A stretch of 64,000 bases of DNA, taken from Tyto alba. Its lineage: Eukaryota > Chordata > Aves > Strigiformes > Tytonidae. Location of the stretch: positions 14,569,386-14,633,385 of the forward strand of contig NW_024881330.1 in NCBI RefSeq assembly GCF_018691265.1, given 5' to 3'. A program made the position numbers and the translations under genes. Numbering within the stretch: the stretch's first letter is position 1; every line of letters starts with the position of its first letter. The notes beneath the pieces were generated by a model. It was not told the origin of the DNA. It did not search any database and saw only the letters and a program-made list of their open reading frames with translations. Of this stretch, positions 41,201-51,856 are shown piece by piece.

Positions 41201-44200
41201 GTTTTCAACTAAACGAGCAAAAATGGCCATGTTTCTCCTATTCTAAATCTTGCTCAGAGGCCTAATAAGAAACTATTGTGTATACTGATCACATTATGGT
41301 TAATGCTTCTCCAAAACCCCGCAGTTGGAACACAGGACAAGGAAGATCTTGCAGACACCGGGGATCTTGCACTCATTTGACTGCATCAGTAGTATCTCTC
41401 CAGTAGAGTATAAATGCTGCTGCTGTGATCAGCTGTATAATCACACCCTCTCTGCTCTACCACCTCCAGGAATGCAGAGATCATTTTAAATCTATAGACT
41501 GTCAGCACCCACGCCACAGAATTAAGCTTCTTGCACTGTCATACAGCTCTTCCTAATTCCTCTCAATTTTTTGCCTCTCCCCAAACCTGAAAGAATATCA
41601 GGCTGTCAACCACCCTCATCTGCATACTTGTTTACAAATGCTGTCTTCAGTTGGCAACAGAAGTCACTGTTCCTTGGAATCTACATGAATTATATATTAG
41701 ACCACTGTATAAACAACAAAATCACATAAGAAGGCAGAATCGTACATCTTATCCTTAGCCATTGGGCTATCACCAAGCTCTTTTTAGCCTGATGTTTTCA
41801 AGTCCCTACAAACCTCATGGTCACTACTTGTCCAGTGCCTCCACTTGCAGGGCATAAATACTGCCTGACTGAGAAACTCCACCCAGTCTTGATCTGTACT
41901 GACTCTGTTCTCTCTGAATGGAATTTCTAAGCACTGGCACACTGCGTAAGAGGAGTCAGCCGCCCTCAGCGTCGCCCCATAAGGAAGAAGGAGCACATTC
42001 TCAATCCCTCGTTAAGCACACTGGCTCTCAGGTGAATGGAGGCATCCAGCATTTCCTGATGGTCTGTATTTTCCTGGAAAGGGGTTGAAACTGAATGCAA
42101 GTGCACTGAAGAACCTCTGGAAATGCTTAAGTGAGAAGGGAAGCACCTAAGTGAAGCGCACTGGATTTCCATGTTCAGAAGCAAACCTCTTTGCCCATGG
42201 ATTGTACGATCACCTTAGAAAGGTATGTGGAAGCTGGATCTTAGCTGACAGATAGGACACAGAAATGGTTTAAAGGAGATGCATTGTTTCCCTAAAGCTT
42301 GCCATGATGCTATTATCAATTTTCCTCTATGAGTCCATGTAGATGAACTCACATTCCCCACAACCTTTTGTGTCAATGAAGATTACAATCACTGGCTTAA
42401 TTTCACTGGAGACAAAAAGGGCATCCCAAATGTATAGAAAAAACCCACAATATAGATACACACACACACAGATATGACCATGACCAAATATACCTGTTGT
42501 CATCTTCCTTTTACCTACCAGTAATGACCTTGGGTTTCCTAGCCATATATTCCTTCCATTTCTTGGTACTCAGCTGGGCAGGGGGTGGGATCGCTACACT
42601 GCTTACATTACATGGCAATGTAAATAAAGCTCCCACCTAAATAATGAGAGCAAATACAACACATGCAATATTACTGAAACCTGGTTTACATTTCATTCGT
42701 GGGCTACTGATTTGGCATTATTTAAAATGTACTTCAACTGAAGAAAAACATCTCCTGGAATTCACATCCATTGAGATGGAACAGCAATTGACACAGAAGC
42801 TGTAAAAATTGTGCTTATTTTTTGCTCCAGTTGAGGGATCATTAACTGCTGAATTTGTATTTCATACATAAAAAGGTATTTGTTACCTTTTACAAGTCTT
42901 TCAATAATCCTGATAAAATCACTTGCGTAAAGTAGTATCCAGAATGAAAAGAGAATTCAAAGATATATGGCATCAGCAACCCTACATTCCTTTGAAAAGC
43001 GTGTAATTTTTTTCCTCCCTACTTATTATCCTTTTCAATTAATCAGGTACGGGACTATGTTTATGTCTGTACGTAAATTTCAGGCCCATAAGCAGTAACA
43101 GAAAAAATGCTTACGTCATTGAACACTCAAGCAGTAAAACAATGCTTCTACAGCTATTAGAAAAGCCTACAAATGCGTAATATTTCCAGCAGTAGACTGA
43201 AAAAAATCCCTGAGAAATAGTTACCTTGAAAACATATTCAATTCAACATGTGCAGAATCTAAAAAGTAGCCCAAGAATGTGTTCTAACTGTTTGGGCTTT
43301 TTCTTTAAAAGAACTAGTAGAAATGCAAGCTGTTAGACTGTAAAAGATATTTGACCAAATGTTCGGTATCCTCATGTAAAATGAAAGTTGTCTGGGATAT
43401 TTACCAGTATAAGACTATTCCAAAAGGTATTTTTGGTACAGCATTAGAAGAAGGGCTTCTTTCTTTTCTGGATGAGCATAATGAAGAAAGAAGTGGCAGG
43501 GGAGGAAATATATTACTAAAAACTTAAATAACAAGCTGAAGATGAAACATATAGCCTGATAATGGAATACCATCTCTACAGTAAATAAAGAACATATGGT
43601 GTTCATTATAACTATGAGCATTTTCTGCAAGTTCTGTTTTGATTGGCGTAGATTTATTTTATAAACACTAAGAAAAAACTTTCCTAAGCAAGCATACATC
43701 ACCTTCAACATTAAGAAAAAACATCTTCAAACTGACACTGTGGCTAAGAATACTCAATGCTACCATTCCAAAGGAAATTTAAAAAAAAAAAAAAAAAAAA
43801 AGTAGCTTGTAAATATTTCAAGAACTCTTTATATCCAAAATCAGAATGGAAAAGCAGAATATGCACATGCAAAATTAAAAAAGCTTACCACTTCAGACTA
43901 GCTAGATACATTTTGTCAGCTACACACACCCCTGCCTATTGCTAAAAAAATAGTTGAATTATGATAGCACAGAAATCATCTGTCAGGATAGAATTAAAAA
44001 AGTTACAAAATGTTTTAGGAGATTGAAATTTAACTAAGGTAAAGGGAAAAACGTTCAATGAGTTTACAGATTGTCAGGACCTGTACAGCATGCACTTTTA
44101 AAAGCCAAATTTGCTTTGTTACTAAATACGTGAAGGAGCTTACGTGGAGACTAAGTTTAAAATATTATTCTTGTATCTTTTATAAGAAATATACATATCT

Positions 44201-47200
44201 TCATTTTTCTGCTATACCTAAATAAAAACAAGATTTTACCTCCCCAGAGAGAGAAGAAATCTGGTCCAAAAGCAGTGTAGATGTCTCCTTGATACTCTGC
44301 CTTGCCAGGCTTCTGAACAGAACAGTTTAAGGAACCTCATCTTCACAAAGAACTATACGCATCTCTATTTTATAAATCATGTTACCATCATATTTCAATT
44401 AAGGACTGCAAGTGTCTAATATTTGATACTCCTCTATCACAAAATGCATGAAACTCACCTTTCCAGGCAAAGTGGTACACTCGGAAATGTTATATGATGA
44501 AATACACCACTGACATCTTTAATATAGGGAGGCATAAACAGATATTTATATATTCAAATACCTGGCTGTCTTATAAGGACTAACCTACAATTGCTACACC
44601 AAGACTGGTATCAAAAGTACATAAATTTCAAATGAACAAGAATACACCTTGACATCTCTGCAGCATAGACAACTCAAGAGAAAACTCCTCTACTATACCT
44701 TGATGCACCTACACAATAAAAACATGATTTGTGGAAAAATGTTTCTATATTGTGAAGCACACTATATATATTAATGAGTAAGTCTTGGGGTTTTTTAAAC
44801 TTTCACAGCAGTAAATATTTCTCTCTTTTCCCCACAAAGAGCATACACATCAACAGATGAAGTATATGTGCAATAACATAAAAAATAGCTGATTATTATT
44901 AGTGCAACTTAAATTTCAACATTAAAAAATCCAGATATGAAGAATCACTGATTATTTTGGCAGGCTAGAATGGAATGAACCTTTGCCAATGGGTAGATCC
45001 TGATTGGGTTTTTTTTCTGCTATAGACCTTTAACAGTAGTAATTTAGATCCTTAAAAAAGGATACAGCTCAAATTCCAGATCTGATATAAAAAAGGAAGG
45101 TAGATCAGAGAGCATCACCATCTGTAAAAACTCTAGTGCAGGACCATAGTAATGAAAAACCTGAAAAGAGATCAAATGAAAAAATCTGTAATACTATATA
45201 TGATGTTATCTCAGTAGAACTTCCTCAAGTGTTTTGCTGGAGGCATTTGCCTTACAAGAACATCTGAAAGAGGTATAAAGAAATATAAAGAGAAAAACAT
45301 TGCATAATACCATATTAAACATAATTATATAAAAAACAAGGAAGCTATTTAATTCTGTTCCATAAAACTTACTTTCTAGAATGTCAACCATGTGTATCAA
45401 ATGTGTTGTAACTCTTATCCAGATTCAAAGAAAAATAGGAACTACCAGGAACAGATGAATGCAATCCAAAATGTACATATTTTAACAATGAAAATAATAA
45501 TCTCTTAACTGATATCAGTTTTCATAAACACTCATTTTTGTTTTCATCAACAAATACGGTTCTAGAGTTCCCATCAAATGTCTGCTTCCAGTGGAAAACG
45601 TGAAACAGCAACAAGAATTAAAAAAAAAAAAAAAAAACAAAAAAACAAAAACAAACCACAACAAAACAAACTTTTAAAATTAAGTAGAAAAGGTTAGATA
45701 AACACAGATTTCATAAATAAGTTAGATATTTTGGGTATTAAGATTGAACAAAGTTTCAATTTCTACTTGAAAAAAATTTTGGTATCTTATTCCTAAGAAC
45801 AAGGAGATGAGATTTTGAAGACCTGTTTTGAGAACACACATGAACAAAAGAAGTATTCCTTAATCTTATGCAATCATTACTTTTATGTTTCATTTTCAAT
45901 TCTGACTAAGGTTTCCCCAACCACTAATTTTCTCAACAAAATAAAACAGATTAATTCTAGTTGCTCAAAGAAAGATCAAGAATAGCACTTGCCTCTGGCA
46001 AAGCATCAGTATTCCTTGACTGTCGCTCTTTTTTAACAGCAAAGGAAGAACTTAAATGTGAAGTGCCGAACGTCTTTGCTGAAGTGCTTTTCATACAAAA
46101 TTCTGGAAAGCTAACTTCCGATCCAAACTGGGGAAAAAAAAGAAGAGAATAAATGTGTCAAAACAGAGAAGAATTATTTCTCTTCAGCCAGTTACATGTA
46201 TTACTATTTTAAATTATAAGTATTATATTTGTTTGCAACAGTCTGGTGAAACTAGGCAAAAAAGTAGACTTAGATAACCATCTACTATATGTAAAACCTT
46301 AACACTGAAAATGTAAACATTGTCTTCCACAATCACAAAGTTATCAGTCTTTGCAGAAACATCAGACATGCTTGCAACAGTGAGTTACAAGTTCCATGAT
46401 TTGTGATAGATACAGAACAACCTGATTTTGAACAAGAAGTTCTAAGGCAAATATTTCAGAGGAGAGCATCTGGGTTTCTGAAATTCAAATCTTGATGCCT
46501 TGATCTCCTTTATCCTTTCATCATGCTAAAAAACAAGTTGTTTCCCCACACACCCAGATACATTGCATATTACCTCTTTGAATTACATTGTCAAAACCAA
46601 ATATGGCTTAAAGCATAAAATGCACTGTACAATACGTGCTTTAAATGATGTACGGAGATGCTTTAAAAAAATAACCATATCTGAAAAAAGTTATTTTACC
46701 TTTCTTTCCCATATCTGAATCTTTCCTCTCCAGAGTTCTTTTAAATTAATAATATTCATTATATTATCTGAAGATACAAAGTCTGCTGATAGATAACCTG
46801 CAATCTTTTGCCAGCTACTGTAAAAATAAGGAAAAATTAATCTTACCAAATTTCATATTACAAATTAGCATTCAGTGCAATTTGACTGAATTCACCTATT
46901 ACGTCTTAGCATCAAATAGACTTGTGTGTGTTAAGACAGACATATACAGCTTTATATTCCACAAAGTGAAAAATAGTACAGAATTGCTGGTTCAGGCTCT
47001 GTAAAGGCAGTTGTTCATACGCTCCATTAATGTGACAGCAAAGAACTTTGTCAGACATCAAATAAGACTGGCAATGGCAAGCTGCAGGTTTACCATAGTA
47101 AGGTCGGGTGCTAGAAGCTAGAGCAAAGCCAGGTAGCTACCACTGGGGCTATGCTGAGCCCATTTAGAGGGTTTGTAGTTAGCCTCATAAGTAAGAGATA

Positions 47201-50200
47201 TGACTGCAGCAAAAGTATTACCCAAATTCAACAACAGAGAGAAAGAAGAGTCAGTATCTGTGGGTCCTACTGGCAGTCTACTAAGAGAAATTAGCACCAA
47301 GAGAACAGGAAGCATGACAGAATTTTCATCAGATAAACTGTATACCCAAATGGCCTCATTTTACATAAGAAGCAGCAGAAAAAGTTATTCAGTCAAAAGC
47401 TGGCTACACAAGAAGAGATCAATGAGCACTGAGATCAAGCGCTCTCACTGCAATAAGTTTATCTTCCTCCGTATACCTTAGGAAGTACTATATAGTAGGT
47501 ACATTGCTTATTTTATCCAAGGACTGAGAATTCAACTTTTTAATTTCACACTGTTTTATTAGTTTAGGATTAAGTTTAACTGCGTATTTTATGTAGCAAA
47601 CTTGAACCTTTTGGGTGTGGAGGGGAAGGGAAGTGGAGGAGACCATGCCAAGTTTTTCAATAACCCACACAATAATTTACAGCATGGGAAAAACAAAACA
47701 AAACAAAACAAACCACTGTGGTTTATATTGAGACATATCATGGCCTACTTCTGTCAATTATAGGAGGACAGTAAGGAAATTACTGAACTTAATTTCAAAC
47801 TGAATTAACAGTTTTGGTGTTAAGGCTCTCTAGAAGCATTCAGGAAGTAACTGTGCATTTATACTTCATTTTCAAAAGGGACAAATCAGACACTAGTTTT
47901 TTCTTCCCTGAAATGTAATACCAAAGATAATATAAAATTTAAAGTAAACCCAGCAAAGTCATGTATTCATCTTACAAAAAGTGGAAAACTACAATCAATA
48001 CAAGTTTAATAGCTTCTAACATAGTACAACTTCAAAACATCATATGCACACTTCAGACACCAGTGATGGAAAGAGAAAATATTACACCTTCTCTTCTCGT
48101 AGAAACAGGAATTTCAGAGAACTTGCTTTTTTGCCTGTCCCTCTGGATACGGCATGTATTTACAATAAAGCATAAGTAATTCCTCCCCTCAAACAATAAT
48201 AGAAGATAAATCCACGCATATTCAAAGCATATACGTAAACTACTCAAGGCACTGTTTTTATTTTAAACCACTGACATACACTAACACAAAACAAAAGCGA
48301 CTTTGTTATAGACCTAAAATAAATGGCATACCCTTTAGGGTCATTTGCTGCAATAGTGATTTGGGCAGAGTGCCATTCCCTCAGGTGTTTCAGGGCCCCG
48401 ACAGCAGGTAGGCAGTCTTTTAACTTGGGTCCATCTCGATCAACAGCCTGCAGTATTACATCAACCATTGCTCTGCCTATGAAAACAGTTATATATGACT
48501 CAAAGTACCATTATTCAGTAAACGATTCAGTCATTTAAAGATGAAAAAGTACTATCACTGATTGCACTAAAATGGGCTTAAAGATCCACTTCAAGTAACT
48601 TCAGCAAGATTTAGAACACTATTCACGCATTTTAGCTCATCTCTCGCTGCTCCTCTTAGATTAACACCAAATAAAGTATCTTGCTACTTGCTCAGTTACA
48701 GCCGTTCTATATCTTTCTCTTCTCCCTCAGCACTGTATTTGACAGATGATAGTTGCCTCCAGTATAACTACACTGTCATTTTCCTCCTTCTAACACCTCT
48801 AAACTGCTATTTCTCATTCTTTCTGCATTCAGTTCCTCTGCTATCCCAAATCATCTACTGCAACATTATATAACCCTAACATGCAATATGATACATGTCT
48901 CCAATTCACAAAATCTGAATCCAATAGTTCTGATCTATGTTCCTTCACAACTTCTTGGCTCCCACCCACAAACAATCAGCTGGCAAATCAGATGTAAGCC
49001 TAATGTCAACACCATCCATTTTTTTCACAAAATTCTCCTGTGGTTGCATGTTGAGTTTTGTATTGCTTACCATCCACTACTACCTTGGTGCCATTCCAGA
49101 TGGAAAAAATAATTATATAAATAGCTACCTCAAACTCTACTGAAATACAGCCTTCCAAAGAAACAAGCAGCAAACTACTCTGTAAGCTGATTTGCAATGC
49201 CAATCATGCTCAGGTTCCTTAAACTACTTGCAAGACCTGCATACAAGTTAATTCAACTAACAAACTAACATCCTCTGAATTTTTCCATTTGACTATGATT
49301 TTACCAACTGAGTTTTTAGCGTAAAAACTAACAAGATAAATTCCAATGAGATTGTTTTTTTAAGAGAGATTACCTGGGGCAGGCAGTTTATCAGCTAAGT
49401 GATGCAGACTTTCTGCAGCTTCATCATAGATACTGAAGAGCATCATGGTTGGAAACAAAATATAAACAAAGTCATTTAAAACAAAAAATTACAACTAATG
49501 AATACTGCTAGATGTAAGCATCTTCTACCTTTAGAATTCTGCACAAACATATCTAGGCAATGAGATATACCTATCTCCCCTTTTATTGGGGCAGAAGTAG
49601 TTTGAACAACTTCAAAACAATCTGTAGTAAAACTGGAAGTAGGTTTCAAGACAGATTAGCAAGAAACTTCTTTTTGTATCTATAACCAACAGCTGTTAGG
49701 AAACTGTTCAGTTATTCTATAAAAATCATTTGTAGCTAAAAAAGTTAAAGTACTTTGTTAAGTGCTTTTTAAATAATAGAATTATTTTCAGTAGTTGTAG
49801 GGGATTGTTCGTAGTTAACTGTTGCTTTGGTAATAACTTTGACTTGTTAAATTTTCTAGAACCCCCTGGGTTATTACTGTAAAATGCCAGATCACTATAC
49901 CTTCAATAAAAATAATAATATGCATACTCAGTCATTGACAGTGACTCTCTACTGTTACTGTCATCTTCCTCAAAATTTTGTAAGGCTCCCAGGCATTCGT
50001 CAATACTTGTTTGGAGAAAGTCTTCATTTTTCTGTGTGTCAAAATTTATTTCCTCCCAGTCAGAACTGCAGAACTAATCAAGCAAAAATAATTAGTTAAG
50101 CAAAAATAATTTTGAACATCACAGTTTTAACTTGCACTAGAGACAGGCAGACAGTTGAGGAATTTATATTCTGGGAAAAAAAAAAAAAAAAGTTTTACCT

Positions 50201-51856
50201 GATAGTAACCACATATAACATGACTCGCAAAATACCATTTCTTTACACCTGGAATACCAGCCACTGAACATGCTGCAAAGAGATAAAACAATTATTTAAA
50301 ATTATCAGTCCACCACAATCTATTCTTCCTATTATCCGTTGAAAGACTCTACGAGAGTCATTTAATATGCCACAATGACTTTAGTTCTACTTTCTTTTGG
50401 CATCACAATTAAGTTCTAAACATATTGAAGCGCGGACAGTTGGCAAGTATCTCACTATCACTGATCCTCTGACTGTTAATAAGTAAGAAAATCTTTCACC
50501 TTTTCTATATTCTGGGCAATACTGTTCTCCATTTGCAGAAGTTGTATCATACCTGATTTAAATCACAACTTTCATAAATATGGTTTACGCAGTTCACAAA
50601 ATGAGATGCTCTCTCAATATTTCTATGCAATAAAAAGCACAGATGTTGAAAACAGCTTAACATTCCCAACTTCACGAATTCTAACAGCTTATAGTGGTTT
50701 CCCCACATGAATCACAATTATGACAGCTGTGACAATGAGCCTTAAGAGTTCAACACTAAATATCCAAACCAAGAACTAAGAAAGCATTTTTTAACAAAAA
50801 ACCCCTATCCAATCCCTAAAAGTACTAAAGGAGATCTTTAGAAATATATTTTAAGATGATAAAATTATGTAATAAATATTAATGGATTAGGGTTCTGAAT
50901 TGATACCCAACAGGCAAACATTGCTTCCACTGATAAAATTAGAAGACAACATAGGAATAATGAAAATATCAAGCTGCTTACTGACAAGAGAAACGAGCCC
51001 TGTCCTACTCTTCATTGCTATGCTGGATTGAAATCTGTCAACCTTTCAAAACCCTTCTCTTTCCTTCCTTGTGTCTAATCTATTTAACCATCTAACACCC
51101 CAGCTGCTGAAATGACATCAGTTCTCCACAGAAACAGCAGCAGCAGTCCCACCAGCAGGGTTAGGTACACTGCAAAAACTAACTTTCCTTAAATTTGACT
51201 TGTTTCACCTAGATCATAAAATGTACATTACAATATTTACCTGGGAACAGGCTCACATCTGCACTTATAGATGAGTTGCAGCTTTCTTTCAGGAACTGAT
51301 AAACAGCTGTAGCAGTCCCAGCTAAAAAAAATAAAATAAAATAAATCTTAAAACTACTGAATTAAATAAGTTAAATCTTGTTTTCTTGCAAATACGTATA
51401 AAGTTCCCTTTAATATGGAAAGTTTAGTTTGTAAAAAAACTGAACTGCAGATTTGCAGGAGTTTAAAAAGACAAATTTTGTAAGACACTCGTTTAGGTAG
51501 TGCACATCTCAGGAAGGCTCTACCGAGTTATACAGCAGTGTCGCAAGAGAACACAAAGACCCGTACGTTTCTGAAGGTTTAAGTCATTAAAGACTTTTAG
51601 TCTGAAAAAGGCGGGGGGATTTAACGAGGCAGGGACCCAGAGAAGCCTGCGCGGGCGCAAATCCCAGACGGCGAGGAGCAGCCCCGGCTAAGGGCGCTGC
51701 CGTGGGCCCGGAGGCGGGCGGCTCCCACACGGCGCGGCCTCCAGCCCGCCGCGGCCCTCCCGCCGCGCCGGTACCTGCTCCGGGCCCGGGGCCGCCCGCC
51801 GCAGCACCCTCGCCCCTGCGCTCCCCCCAGCTCAGGAGCAAGACGTAGCGGTCCAT
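23189..51856 (-). CDS. MTBP: MTBP, MDM2-binding protein, complete 22-exon coding region
   Basis: Reading leftward, the coding exons are 51775-51856, 51241-51321, 50199-50272, 49928-50073, 49374-49432, 48332-48476, 46700-46817, 45993-46127, 45066-45160, 44240-44312, 42519-42636, 39722-39895, 38438-38551, 37142-37306, 36662-36755, 35067-35222, 32912-33007, 29274-29540, 27767-28013, 26552-26665, 24740-24805 and 23189-23224. Phases agree throughout and the total is 2655 nt (884 residues plus TAG), close to the roughly 900 residues of mammalian MTBP. MTBP was first described as an MDM2 partner. It is now known as the obligate partner of Treslin/TICRR in origin firing, with a Sld7-like N-terminal region and a conserved C-terminal region, and it acts in the nucleus. 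Conserved blocks include [60 protein letters not shown] and the C-terminal [12 protein letters not shown]. Intron 8 is GC-AG and intron 9 looks U12-type. The start codon has a strong Kozak context (G at -3 and +4). Confidence 0.96.
24740..24805 (-). CDS. MTBP: MTBP exon 21
   Basis: Encodes [19 protein letters not shown], nearly identical to mammals. Acceptor ATGTTTAG, donor GTAAGA, codon boundary. Residues about 852-873. Confidence 0.95.
26552..26665 (-). CDS. MTBP: MTBP exon 20
   Basis: Encodes [10 protein letters not shown], then [14 protein letters not shown], part of the conserved C-terminal region. Acceptor TTTCTAAG, donor GTGAGT, codon boundary. Residues about 814-851. Confidence 0.95.
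27767..28013 (-). CDS. MTBP: MTBP exon 19
   Basis: Ser/Thr/Lys-rich and poorly conserved, as expected for a disordered linker, apart from the ends [13 protein letters not shown] and [10 protein letters not shown]. Acceptor CCCGCCCAG, donor GTAAAG, codon boundary. Residues about 731-813. Confidence 0.92.
29274..29540 (-). CDS. MTBP: MTBP exon 18
   Basis: The largest coding exon. It encodes [35 protein letters not shown] and a basic end [17 protein letters not shown] that could serve as a nuclear localisation signal. Acceptor TTTTAG, donor GTAATG, phase 2. Residues about 642-730. Confidence 0.95.
30217..30240. repeat. (AACC) microsatellite
   Basis: Four to five CCAA units after a run of A, in MTBP intron 17. 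Confidence 0.85.
32912..33007 (-). CDS. MTBP: MTBP exon 17
   Basis: Encodes [19 protein letters not shown] and CHYHGLE. Acceptor CCTTTCAG, donor GTAAGT, phase 2. Residues about 610-641. Confidence 0.94.
33777..34745 (-). mobile_element. CR1 LINE, 5'-truncated, with 3' end
   Basis: The minus strand holds the C-terminal reverse transcriptase region in one 200-codon frame ([20 protein letters not shown], then [19 protein letters not shown]), then the 3' UTR ending CCATTCTATGG. It lies in MTBP intron 16 in the same direction as the gene. The 5' boundary is approximate. Confidence 0.9.
35067..35222 (-). CDS. MTBP: MTBP exon 16
   Basis: Encodes [26 protein letters not shown] and [13 protein letters not shown], nearly as in mammals. 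Acceptor TTTTTTCAG, donor GTATGA, phase 2. Residues about 558-609. Confidence 0.95.
36662..36755 (-). CDS. MTBP: MTBP exon 15
   Basis: Encodes [12 protein letters not shown], then [12 protein letters not shown]. Acceptor TTCTTGCAG, donor GTAATG, phase 2. Residues about 527-557. Confidence 0.94.
36815..36878. repeat. TA-rich repeat with recurring TTTATATATATA blocks
   Basis: Three ATATATAT-like blocks separated by short CTTC or ATTCC spacers, in MTBP intron 15. Confidence 0.75.
37142..37306 (-). CDS. MTBP: MTBP exon 14
   Basis: Encodes [17 protein letters not shown], then [12 protein letters not shown]. The second half is less conserved. Acceptor TTTTTATAG, donor GTAAGT, phase 1. Residues about 472-526. 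Confidence 0.92.
38438..38551 (-). CDS. MTBP: MTBP exon 13
   Basis: Encodes [17 protein letters not shown], matching GEQIVQREKQL of mammals. Acceptor CTGTACAG, donor GTAAGT, phase 1. Residues about 434-471. Confidence 0.93.
39722..39895 (-). CDS. MTBP: MTBP exon 12
   Basis: Encodes [19 protein letters not shown], matching mammalian YYLLLQGNG and CKATLIHSA, then a Lys/Glu-rich end. Acceptor TTTTTAAG, donor GTAAGA, phase 1. Residues about 376-433. Confidence 0.94.
42519..42636 (-). CDS. MTBP: MTBP exon 11
   Basis: Encodes [19 protein letters not shown], then [12 protein letters not shown]. Two possible donors lie four bases apart (GTAGGT, then GTAAAA). The first keeps the frame into exon 12 and is chosen. 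Phase 1. Residues about 337-375. Confidence 0.93.
42637..44239 (-). other. MTBP: MTBP intron 10
   Basis: GT-AG intron of 1.6 kb with an A-run at 43781-43801. Nothing else recognised. Confidence 0.8.
44240..44312 (-). CDS. MTBP: MTBP exon 10
   Basis: Encodes [14 protein letters not shown] after a divergent start. A U12-like branch site lies just upstream. Donor GTAAAA, codon boundary. Residues about 312-336. Confidence 0.93.
44313..45065 (-). other. MTBP: MTBP intron 9, U12-type GT-AG intron
   Basis: The donor is GTATCCTTT (45065-45057), the full U12-type GT-AG consensus. TTCCTTAAAC (44334-44325) matches the U12 branch site, with the branch A about 14 nt from the AG at 44314-44313, inside the 10-20 nt window typical of minor introns. 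There is no long polypyrimidine tract. Phase 2, 753 nt. Confidence 0.85.
45066..45160 (-). CDS. MTBP: MTBP exon 9, flanked by two unusual introns
   Basis: Encodes [14 protein letters not shown], then [16 protein letters not shown]. The acceptor is CTTTTCAG. The donor begins GTATCCTTT, the U12-type consensus. Phase 2. Residues about 281-311. Confidence 0.94.
45161..45992 (-). other. MTBP: MTBP intron 8, GC-AG type
   Basis: The 5' end reads GAG then GCAAGT, which matches the AG/GCAAGT consensus of functional GC donors. The 3' end is CTTTTCAG. Joining here gives LPE followed by VFHYYG, exactly the family order. It holds an A-rich simple repeat near 45618-45671. Confidence 0.88.
45993..46127 (-). 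CDS. MTBP: MTBP exon 8, followed by a GC donor
   Basis: Starts [13 protein letters not shown] and ends ALPE on a codon boundary. The following bases are GCAAGT, so the donor is GC rather than GT. Using the nearby GT (exon end four bases later) would shift the next exon out of frame. Residues about 236-280. Confidence 0.91.
46700..46817 (-). CDS. MTBP: MTBP exon 7
   Basis: Encodes [14 protein letters not shown] and ends [13 protein letters not shown]. Acceptor TTTTTACAG, donor GTAAAA, codon boundary. Residues about 196-235. Confidence 0.95.
48332..48476 (-). CDS. MTBP: MTBP exon 6
   Basis: Encodes [10 protein letters not shown], then [19 protein letters not shown], one of the best conserved blocks of the family. 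Acceptor CATAG, donor GTATGCC, phase 2. Residues about 148-195. Confidence 0.95.
49374..49432 (-). CDS. MTBP: MTBP exon 5
   Basis: Short exon encoding [18 protein letters not shown]. Acceptor GCTCTTCAG, donor GTAATC, phase 1. Residues about 128-147. Confidence 0.93.
49928..50073 (-). CDS. MTBP: MTBP exon 4
   Basis: Begins [14 protein letters not shown] and ends [11 protein letters not shown]. The acceptor is the AG before TTCTGC; a second AG five bases into the exon would break the frame and is rejected. Donor GTATGC, phase 2. Residues about 80-127. Confidence 0.92.
50199..50272 (-). CDS. MTBP: MTBP exon 3
   Basis: Encodes [16 protein letters not shown], a well conserved N-terminal block. 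Acceptor CTTTGCAG, donor GTAAAA, ends on a codon boundary. Residues about 55-79. Confidence 0.93.
51241..51321 (-). CDS. MTBP: MTBP exon 2
   Basis: Encodes [12 protein letters not shown], aligned with the VYHLLKRSIS region of mammals. T-rich acceptor and GTAAAT donor. Residues about 28-54, ending in phase 1. Confidence 0.87.
51775..51856 (-). CDS. MTBP: MTBP exon 1 (coding part)
   Basis: Starts [12 protein letters not shown], matching the mammalian MTBP N-terminus, then a Gly/Ala-rich stretch in GC-rich DNA. Donor GTACCGG; ends in phase 1 (residues 1-27). Confidence 0.93.

Larger units (their letters stand above)
35223..42518 (-). other. MTBP: MTBP introns 11-15
   Basis: Introns 15 (35223-36661), 14 (36756-37141), 13 (37307-38437), 12 (38552-39721) and 11 (39896-42518), all GT-AG. 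They hold simple repeats: a CAAAC-rich run near 35557-35590, TAA repeats at 35855-35884, A-runs at 38180-38199 and 38710-38740, purine-rich DNA at 40863-40951, and (CA) at 42459-42470. No gene or transposon recognised. Confidence 0.75.
46128..51240 (-). other. MTBP: MTBP introns 2-7
   Basis: Introns 7 (46128-46699), 6 (46818-48331), 5 (48477-49373), 4 (49433-49927), 3 (50074-50198, only 125 nt) and 2 (50273-51240), all GT-AG. An AAAAC microsatellite lies at 47692-47712. No transposon recognised. Confidence 0.78.

Noticed and set aside
42513..42514. Downstream GTAAAA donor for MTBP exon 11
   Set aside because: It adds four bases and breaks the frame with exon 12; the GTAGGT donor gives the conserved continuation VPEIE.
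45987..45988. GT donor four bases after the GC donor of MTBP exon 8
   Set aside because: It would shift exon 9 out of frame and destroy the conserved [11 protein letters not shown] block.
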